NCBI GenBank assembly: GCA_949987705.1
Contig: OX465281.1
Coordinates: forward strand, 178,574,516 to 178,638,515
Direction of reading: 5' to 3'
Source: Thereva unica
Taxonomy: Eukaryota; Arthropoda; Insecta; Diptera; Therevidae
Length of the DNA: 64,000 nt
Shown: piece after piece, positions 55,883 through 64,000 of the stretch
How positions within the stretch are numbered: position 1 is the stretch's first letter
Layout of the letters: the number at the start of each line of letters is the position of its first letter
The notes under the pieces: model-generated
The model's database searches: none
What the model saw: only the letters and a program-made list of their open reading frames with translations
Told to the model about the DNA's origin: nothing
Made by a program: the position numbers and the translations under genes

Positions 55883-58800
55883 ATACATAAGTGGTAATAA
55901 TTTTTCTTAAATGAAACGTTTGGCGACAAGGATGCATAACCCAAACCAAAAGAGATTAGGTTTGTCAAAAGTCGATTTTCCATACGCAGTAGCATTCGTA
56001 GTAGATTTTGAAGCGGAAGAAAGGAAAAATATCTGGATGACTATGTATAAAAAAGTATAGGGGGAGGAAGGAGGGGTTTCTGGGATTAACCCCCCCCCCC
56101 ACCCAGCGCAATATGCTGCCTACGTCCTTGATACGATATGAGAAAACAGCACTGCTACTATGGCACGATTTCTTACCAGACGTCAGAATCTCAAGAAGTT
56201 CTATGTTTGTGTTCTAATTACTTTCTAGGTTTGGTACAACTTATGATTTCAAATAAAACCATTCAACTTAAAAAAATGTTTACCTATGTTTTCATTTTCT
56301 AGTTTTTAGTTTGATCTTTGGCTCGAAGCTCGAACATTATGCAACCTCGTCATCCTTTCCAACTCTTTCATTGCTTTATTGCACGGTTTCTTACCTCTTA
56401 ATTTCTGACAATCAAGCTTCTCAATATATAGCCCATTCATACGCTTGACCTTCCTCAAACAGTTTGGAATCCAAATACACTACAGCATGGTCAACAGTAC
56501 TAAGTTGCATGTTATGAACAATGGAGGCCCATGGAAAAATTATTCGCAACATCCTTCTCTCAGACGTTCCATAATTAATATTTGCTAGAAATTGTATGGA
56601 AATTGTATGATAACCTCGCTTCGCGTTGGTCAGGAGTTGATTAGGCTAGCTGTTCCCGTATATTCCCGTATATTTTGCAGTTCAGCATGCCTGTCGTCTT
56701 CACTCATTTTAGTGTATTTTGCTCTATACTCTTTCCTCGCTTTTTCTAGATTCCCTTTTCGCTGTATTTTAGTTTTAATTTTTTTAATTATTTTTTTCAA
56801 GTTCGAGTATTGGAAAAATAACAGTTGACCCCCAGAGGTCCATGTAGAGAGACAAGGCTCTTATACAACACGGTATGCCCAGACTTGAGGCTGAAACGCT
56901 AACGACCTAACATTTGTATCAACCCTAATGCCACACAGTCCTCGGCACGTATCTAACTCTGGTGAACTGATTAGTACAGACCATTTCAATGGTTTCAGAA
57001 CACATTTGCAAAATTCATCCGCCATATTGGCGCCACCATTTTGAATTTTCAAATTTTGGCCACAGAAGCGTCTTTTGGGAGCCTGATGCCGATTTTTGAA
57101 GCGCCTTCTTGTTTTTTTACAAAATTGTCAGATTGCATTGTCACGGAAACTTAATGTGTGTGCAAAGTTTCATAAGAATCGGTTAAGTAGAAGTACTTGA
57201 AAAAGCTGGGGCAAGATTTGAACGAAAGAAACACACCAACCAATATACGAAGTCAAGCTAAATAAAGCCACTAAAGAAGTAACACAATGCCTAAAAACAA
57301 AGCGCATCTGTTCACAAAAAATTTTCAACGTCTTCCAAAAAGTCAAAAAGGTAACTTTGGATCTCCTCTGCGGTTGTACTTCACAATTTTATCCATATCA
57401 CATTATTTGTTATAACCACAACATTATATGCACAATTCATCCACCCAGATCCACTTTAAGCCATGCCTCAACAAGTCATGTATAAATTCTCCTGTCTGGT
57501 CTTATGTCCAAATTTAATTCGCTCTCGCAATTTTCAAAAACTGTTTATGTGTCGGGGGGCTTTTTTCGTAATTTATTTTGGGTCTTTTAGCAAATTTAAT
57601 TAAAGGATCTAAAGAATTAAGAAAAATTTCAGCTCAATTTAATACAAGAACGAAAAACGAGCAAAAAACACCGCCATGGCTCGTCACTCTGTAAGCCCCA
57701 AAGAGTCGCCCACACCCTGAGGGCAGGAAATTAATTGAAAGAGCTTTTAGCAAACCACCTGACACCTCAGAACATGGTCCTCTTACAAAGAAAAGGAGTC
57801 GAGCATTTTTATTTTTGCTCAAGTGTCCCCAGTGACACTTGAAATGGTGTGGAAGGAAGCGGGGCGTGGGATGGCAAAGAGTTAAGAACTATTTTCCCTG
57901 TTCCGGTTTTTCTCTATAGCTGCAACGCAACCAAAAAAGATAAAGGAGCAGGACAATGGGTTTTGAATTTATTCGTGCAGCTTTTATTTTTCTACCCAGC
58001 CATAAAATGCTTAAGGGAGTAGTGGTAGTGCTGGGTCCACTTTCCGTCGCCATCAGCTGCCGCCAGCATCCCATATTGGGTACACAGTTATCGCGAAAAT
58101 TCATGCTGACATCAGTTTCAGTTACATCAGGAGCAGAAACAAGCGGAAGGAAAACCTGTCATATCGCAGATTGCTTGTCAGTGACTTGCTCTGGCATCAG
58201 CGTCTGTTCCTTGTGGCATTGGTTAAAGGATTCTTCCTTTATGTCGTGAATTTGTTTCGTCAGCAACTCGGGTCTCTATTGATTGAGACTTGGTTGGGAG
58301 CAACACTTGTCTTGCCGATAGAAAGGTTGAGTAGAGTGCACTTTGGAGGATTTCAGTTCCTATGTCAAGCACTAAGTCCTTTTTGATTATTAGCTCATTA
58401 GAGTATAGGGAAGAAACATAATCCTTAGGTATACATATTTGCAATTTTTCTTTTCTATGTAAATTTGAGATGATTGTTATTCATTTTAAAGGTATTAAGG
58501 TCACATGTTTATGCATGATTTGATTGTTGGTAGAACGTAAACAGACACATGATGTCATGAAAAAACATATTTAAGTTCTTATAGTATTTTATGAAAAGCT
58601 TGTTCGTGAATAAATAAAATTAATTCTGTTTTCATGCAATGGAACTTAAACGACAAGATCGATTCAATATTTTATCACAAAGAGTGATTAGATGCCAACA
58701 TCATCCCGCATTTTCCGTTTGTCCTATTTTAAAGACTACTGTCCTATTGACAAAGACTACTTGATTTTGGCAATCAAATAGCAGGCGATTGCCTCAATAT

Positions 58801-59291
58801 ACTACGGGTATAGTTAATGGCAGAACAGACATAAAGACAGAAAATGACATATGTACGTACATATTTACATGGCAGACAGCATAACCAAATGGACCATTTT
58901 CTAGTTAATATTGGGCGTGGAGTATATTGGATGTAAGGAGTTACGGAGGAGCGAACTTGGACACTACTTATGGTTTTCCGATGAGAAATATGAAACTTTT
59001 GTTCGAACATTTGAATGAATGATTTTTGGGGATAACTTTGAATCTTGATGATTTTTGGGGGTGCTTCGTGTAAAAAAACAAAAAAAAGGTTGAGAATCAC
59101 TAGAAGATATACCACAACTTCCTATAACAAACTGGAGAGGACTAGCAAAATATTGAAACAACATAAAGAAGAGGCTTCAACTGGCTCGATTTCTAAAAAC
59201 ACTGCAGGGTCCTTTAAAATTGGAAATCGTTATATAATTTATAAGCAAAATAAGATTTATTTTTCTGACTTCATTAAAAAAGTTTTTGTTT
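55883..59291. other. Mostly single-copy-looking DNA, no gene assigned
   Basis: 3.4 kb with no element I can recognise. It contains a C run at 56090-56101. A short plus-strand frame 55911-56060 (MKRLATRMHNPNQK...) has no known relative. May be original genomic DNA with introns. Confidence 0.4.
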
Positions 59292-59294
59292 TTA

Positions 59295-59429
59295 AGGTGC
59301 GAATAAACTTGAAAACAAATTTGCGCAAGTTTTTTTTAGAAATCAAATTTGCAAATGTACACAGTCAATTTTGGACAATTTTTTCTGAAAATAGCTTGCG
59401 CAAATTTGTTTTCAAGTGTATTCGCACCT
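59295..59429. mobile_element. 135-bp PIF/Harbinger-type MITE
   Basis: Ends AGGTGCGAATA / TATTCGCACCT with long inverted arms (ACTTGAAAACAAATTTGCGCAA in pieces) and a perfect TTA duplication at 59292-59294 and 59430-59432. The first seven bases AGGTGCG are the same as those of the 37168-39876 element, and both have TWA targets. Confidence 0.88.
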
Positions 59430-59432
59430 TTA

Positions 59433-61134
59433 GACAAGCTTTGGGAGAATAAGGTCCCTAGCTTCCATGTTAGTAGCTACGCCTGTGTTTATATGTGCAT
59501 ATGTATGTCAAAAATCTACACAATTATTTTTTACTTGTAGCCAACAAAAAATTCCGTCCGTGTCAAAGGGTTAACGATGCGCAAAGCCATTGTTCTTCTA
59601 TATTACGATCACTAGACCAAACCTAGTTGAGCAACATCAACCGTGTTCTTCTTTTCATATAATACGATTATAATTGGATTAGAGTTACATCTCATCTCGG
59701 TGACTCCGAGGCAAAAACGAAATCAGTTTAAACCCAGAAAAAGAACTCCTTTCTAGCAATAAATCAATGTCGCATTTAAGATATGCAAATTCGAAACTGT
59801 TCTAACGCAAACGCTATCGAATTAAGAACATGCAAACCCTTGGTCCCTTATCTTCAGTAAAATGAACTTTGCTCCGTGATAAAAAAGCAGCAGAAAAAAG
59901 GGAGCTTTAACTCCTTGCAGAATATGTGTCCACTTTAATGCAGTCCAATTTCCAGAAACCTGTAATCATGATGTATTCACGAACCCCATGCAGTTTCACC
60001 TGGGCAAAAGGGCGGAAGGAGAGGAAAGGTTGAGTTCGTCTATTTTCCTGGGGTTCATTAATCCGACGGTTGTTGCCGCCGCGGCTCTGACGATCATTAA
60101 ACGCCATTCAACCTGCGTGAGAAAAGTTTTATGATAATTAGTTTTGAGCGAGGAGCCACCGCAGCTCTTGAATACTTTATATTATGGTCTGGTGGGTTAG
60201 GATACCGTCCACAACCGAAAGGCAAATGAAAGGTGATGACTCGCTGTCTTATCTAGAAATTTCAAAAGTTCAACAAGACTAACGCAACTTTCCAGCCATG
60301 ACAATGTCAAGGCCGAGTTTCGTTCGTACTCTTCTCCTCTCTTTTAGGGAATTCACCTGTTTCATATTTCTTTTATATTTTATTTATTATTTAAGCACGA
60401 CATGAATTCTGAAACGCTTTCATAAAGACGAGATAACAACAAGCACATATATCTGATGCTGTCTATAAGCGGAATTAAGGTATTATATCATGGCCGATGC
60501 CAGCATCAGCACCTTTGGTGTTATGTAATGCCATTACCCACCCCCCATTACATGGGTTATAACAGCTTTAGGATACCTCTTAAGATGTTCAAGTTGTCTG
60601 AGATGACTATAAATAAACTTAATCTCTAAGGTGTGCACAGACTGTGGAAGCAGTTATTCCGACCAAAATAAACACTTGATTTGGAGCATTAAAATGCACA
60701 TCAGGTAAACATACGTTTTCGTGGTTGCAACTTTCTGCTTGCAGTGTTTAGATCATTCTATAAAACCAGCGTTTAAATGGATGGTCTCATTAATTATACA
60801 AATTATATGACTTCGTTATGACAGGAGTCCATTAATTCGATTCCACCCATTTCCTCTGTCAAAGTTTTTATTGCAATTTCTTTTAATTAATTTATTTATT
60901 ATTAACGTTTCAGTAATGACTATTCGGTAGTTGAATTAATTTATTTAAAACTTCTAGATAGTGTAAGGGACATTAGATGTATAGGTATGGTGAGTTAAAG
61001 GTGACAACCCCGTCGAATAACAGTTTACCGAGACAGGATTGCATCTGATGGGAACTATTTTTTTATCGCACTTATGAACAAGTGCCAGGAGTAGTGATGA
61101 GCAAGGCTTTTCTTGCAGTTCTTCCTTTTATTGT
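59433..61134. other. Unassigned DNA with a possible minus-strand exon
   Basis: No mobile element recognised. On the minus strand, 60107-59907 is an open frame of 66 codons (MAFNDRQSRGGNNRR...) that follows an acceptor-like TTTTCTCACGCAG. A second acceptor-like pyrimidine tract lies inside it (TTCCGCCCTTTTGCCCAG). It could be a host exon, but nothing identifies it. Confidence 0.3.
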
Positions 61135-61652
61135 ACATTTAGCAAGACCAAAGCAAGAACAAGACAAGACAGGACAAAACAAAACAAGATCAAGATAGCA
61201 AGACTTTTTGCTTATCACTAAAGCTGGTGACATAAACAAGCGTACATGCATTGCATTCAGAGTTTCCGTGATATGCGGAGAATCTCCTCTGACACATAAT
61301 TGCATGGTTGTTTTCCGTCCCGGCTTTCACACATAGATCGAAAATCTAAGTAACGAGTACATGCTTGTGTGTGCTATGTCGAATGCCGCAAAGCAGAAAA
61401 AGTTGAAAGTAGACCTACCTTTGCATGGCATGCATTCCGTTCACGGAATATTCCGTCAGGTCGTATTTGAATTCACACACTTCTACATTATCTGTCAACG
61501 AATGCAACGCATGTACGCTTGGATATGTCACCAGCTTTAATGCCTAAAGTCTTTCAGTGATAAGCAAAAAGCCTTCGAAAAAGTCTTGCTAGAAGTCTTG
61601 CAAAAATTCTTGTAAAAAGTCTTTCAGTCTTGTCTTTGCCCTGCTAAATGAA
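61135..61652. repeat. Fold-back repeat rich in CAAGA
   Basis: Left end CATTTAGCAAGACCAAAG and right end CTTTGCCCTGCTAAATG are inverted. Inner blocks also pair (AGCAAGACTTTTTGCTTATCACT at 61197, in pieces, and AAGCTGGTGACAT at 61223 against their complements near 61525-61590). The arms differ by indels. Non-coding. Confidence 0.7.
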
Positions 61653-62957
61653 AAGCTGGTTTTTTATCTGAAAAACTAGAAATCAAGCTCTGTAAAAGAA
61701 ATAGTAACAAGAAGAGTGAGAGAAAACGCGGTTTTATTCCACTGGCACCAATCCAATACCACCACAACAGGCAATGGTAATGGCAGGAGAAGGCATAGAG
61801 AATTTCTGGAAAGAAGATAAGAAATAAGGAAACATGATGGATCATGCCGCTTATTGGAATCTGCCCGCATAACTCTTTGACAATATTCGGGCGCCTTCCT
61901 CCTAAGTTACAGAGGCCAGCTCGCCTTTGAAGATTTCAATGAACACTGCCAAAATTAGGTAGGCGATATTTTTAGAGATTTTATCCGTGTGTACAATTTG
62001 CATACTTGCGTATTCCTATCTTCGGAATAAAGATCACTCTGATCCTCCTCCTGGAATGGTGTAGGTTAGGCTGACATAATGTTTTAACACCTTCCATATT
62101 ATATGGGGAGCTGTGTAGCGCATCTCTCCCTTAATGGTAATGAAATAAGTTTACGCCTGCGCAGGGACCGTGGAAGCTCCTGAGCTTCCTCAGAAGACTA
62201 TCCACGAACCGTCTCGCTGGCAAAGTTACTTTTAGAGAATCTTACGAAGCCGGCCGATCTCTGTATCTTGCAAACAGTTTCCAGGTCGTTTTTTGAAGTT
62301 CCTAACAGGCTCTGACTTACCTCCGCCCAGATTTATGATGAAGGACATAAACATGTGTTCTGAGAAGGATCTTGTGTCTACGACTGAGCAGGATCTTGTG
62401 TCTACGAGACTGAGAAGGATCTTGTGCCTAAAGATCTAGTTGGGCTGGCTTATCATATGCAAAGTACGCTAAGGGACGAAGAAAGTGTTCACGCTGCTTC
62501 CCTCTATTTTCGAAACTTTTAGTTCGTTCGAGCTGCAGTTACATATTGGCAGCGGAGTTTTTTGACAGATTGTCTGGTCTCTCCAGCTTAAAATACTCGT
62601 ATCAACCACGATGATGTTATACAAGAGTAACTTCGGGCTGATAGTGCAAATCGTAGATATGTTTACAGCTAACAAAAGAATGTTCGATTTTTCGAAACGC
62701 GAATGAAGAAACGACATGTGTAGTTTTTGTTATTTAACGTGGGTGGAGGCGACTTTGACAAAATCTGGTCATATTTTGTGCGGTAATAATACACCATTTG
62801 GACTGGTGGCTAGCAGAGTTTAGCCGCCTGAGCTTTTGTGAGACCTTTCATAGACCTCATATTTTTTTCACCGATTCATCGAGAGGATAAGAGCTTTTAG
62901 TTAATCGAAGACGCTTAACAGAAAATATATCCTTTTCCTATTTTCGAGGTAAGCTAG
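61653..62957. other. Unassigned DNA
   Basis: No gene recognised apart from the small tandem repeat at 62360-62434. Confidence 0.4.
62360..62434. repeat. Three tandem units of about 25 bp
   Basis: CTGAGAAGGATCTTGTG followed by TCTACGA or a variant, three times with small differences. Confidence 0.9.
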
Positions 62958-63130
62958 TAGGTAATGCGTCGGTTGAGCCTGGGAACCAGGTCAAGGTCAC
63001 CGCCCATCGAATCTGGGTCAAGGCCATCAATCAATCACCTGTTGGTGGCCATGGATCTAGGTCACGGGGTCTACGACCGTGGGACTGGTTTGCTTGGGCG
63101 GGACCTGGGTCAGGGTCGGTCGGTGGCTTG

Positions 63131-63240
63131 GGACTCGGTGGGGCCGGGCTCGGCTAGGGACTCGGTGGGGCCGGGCTCGGCTAGGGACTCGGTGGGGACG
63201 GGCTGGGCTGGGCTGGGGACTCGGCTGGGGACCCGGTGGG
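63131..63240. repeat. GC-rich 27-bp minisatellite
   Basis: Two perfect 27-bp units starting GGACTCGGTGGGGCCGGGC and two degenerate ones. The surrounding 63000-63560 is much richer in G than the rest of the window and repeats the words GGACTTGG, CTTGGCGG and CGGTGG. Confidence 0.9.
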
Positions 63241-63346
63241 GGCTGATAGTAGATATGCTATGCCGGTTCTAGCGCAATTTAACATGAGGTTTTACATATA
63301 ACCCCTAGATTCACCTTTTTCGCCATCTTGGATTTTCTTCGCTGTG

Positions 63347-63366
63347 CCAATTGGTTTGTGACGTCA
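63347..63366 (+). promoter_or_regulatory. CCAAT and CRE-like motifs
   Basis: CCAAT at 63347-63351 and a perfect palindromic CRE TGACGTCA at 63359-63366, in the only GC-rich part of the window. Motifs of this length also arise by chance; no TATA box or transcript evidence. Confidence 0.3.
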
Positions 63367-63863
63367 CATGGTCATGTACGAGTGACTTTGGGGCTTGGCG
63401 GTGGACTCGGTCAGGGAAAGTGTGGCTTGTGACTTGGCGGACTGCTCGGTGAGGGAAAGTGGTTTGGGACTTGGCAGGGGTCGGTGGCTTGGCAGGTTGG
63501 GCGGAAGCTACAGGCGGCGGCGGCGGTAGCTTTTGCCCGGTCTGCGACGGAAGGTATTTACTCAGACTCGTACGTGCGCCCTAGTCTCTGCAGAGCAGGT
63601 CCGGGACTGGGTCAGTGGCTTCGGAAACAAAAACAAAAACTGCAGCGGTAGAAATTTGAGCGGCAAAATCTATCGGCATAAAAGGAAAAACAAAACAACG
63701 GATGTGCTGCAGTGCGACTATTGCATGGTTGTTGTTGTTGTTGTTATTACCTGAACAGACAGACACTGTGGAAAAGTGTACCTCGGCAAAGGAAACACAT
63801 GAACGACCCGTGGATTTATCACATAACTAGATGAATGCCTGTGCATGTGCCCCTTACTCCCAG

Positions 63864-63983
63864 GAAGACACTGTGGATGAAAGTAAAAGTGATACTTTCG
63901 ATGCCAATGAGAAATTCTTAGGCGACGGCGGAGGCGGGGCAACGGCGGGGGCGAATGATGAGAACCGGATAGCTCGAACTTGA
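63864..63983 (+). CDS. Possible terminal exon of a host gene
   Basis: An acceptor-like CCCCTTACTCCCAG ends at 63863. It is followed by the only open frame of the three, 39 codons reading EDTVDESKSDTFDANEKFLG, then a Gly-rich DGGGGATAGAND stretch and a stop at 63981-63983. Acidic, low-complexity, no domain. Composition differs from the transposon debris. Upstream exons were not found. Low confidence. Confidence 0.25.
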   Translation, partial: EDTVDESKSDTFDANEKFLGDGGGGATAGANDENRIART

Positions 63984-64000
63984 GGATGGGTACATCATGG

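Noticed and set aside
55911..56060. 49-codon plus-strand frame starting MKRLATRMHN
   Set aside because: Short, no relative recognised, stops directly upstream; could be chance.
62964..63272. 102-residue Gly/Arg/Ser-rich frame
   Set aside because: It reads through the 27-bp GC minisatellite; the repeat keeps the frame open by itself.

Overview
Eukaryotic, AT-rich, repeat-saturated DNA with no recognisable intact host gene. The mix of element families (R1-like, RTE-like, CR1-like and jockey-like LINEs, Ty3/gypsy, hAT, PIF/Harbinger, Transib, Helitron, tRNA-derived SINEs, many MITEs) points to an arthropod, most likely an insect; R1-clade LINEs are essentially arthropod elements. No species can be named from the sequence. 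Only one long intact reading frame exists: a 1050-residue endonuclease/reverse transcriptase at 540-3692. Layout: 0-6 kb holds that LINE followed by a broken CR1-like LINE. 6-14 kb is a decayed Ty3/gypsy element whose reverse transcriptase is split by about 4.5 kb of later arrivals (a SINE head, a large fold-back element with MITEs inside it, two tandem SINE copies). 14-25 kb holds a LINE tail, TA arrays, a Helitron remnant, a family of about 1.1-2 kb repeats and a second, internally deleted copy of the first LINE. 25.8-28.0 kb is a complete-ended hAT element with a ruined transposase. 35.7-39.9 kb has a MADF-carrying MITE and a complete-ended PIF/Harbinger element. 39.9-42.0 kb is a LINE with a 10-bp target duplication. 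42.4-45.7 kb is an R1-like reverse transcriptase broken by two hAT-like elements of one family. 46-48.6 kb has more LINE and repeat copies. 49.4-54.6 kb is a jockey-like LINE split by three insertions whose boundaries I can place to the base or within a few bases: a Transib relic with RSS-like CACAGTG ends, a LINE with an 8-bp duplication, and a TA-flanked MITE. 54.7-55.9 kb is an almost perfect 1.17-kb palindrome. 56-64 kb is poorer in recognisable repeats, GC-richer at the end, and may hold fragments of host exons. The most interesting single object is the Transib relic at 49555-51278. It has perfect 14-bp ends beginning with the exact V(D)J heptamer CACAGTG, a 5-bp duplication CGATG, a RAG1/Transib-type SEEAxE motif, and a shared 9-mer at unequal distances from the two heptamers, like the 12/23 layout of recombination signals although the spacing is not exact. 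Most identifications rest on reading translations and comparing copies inside the window; no database search was possible.
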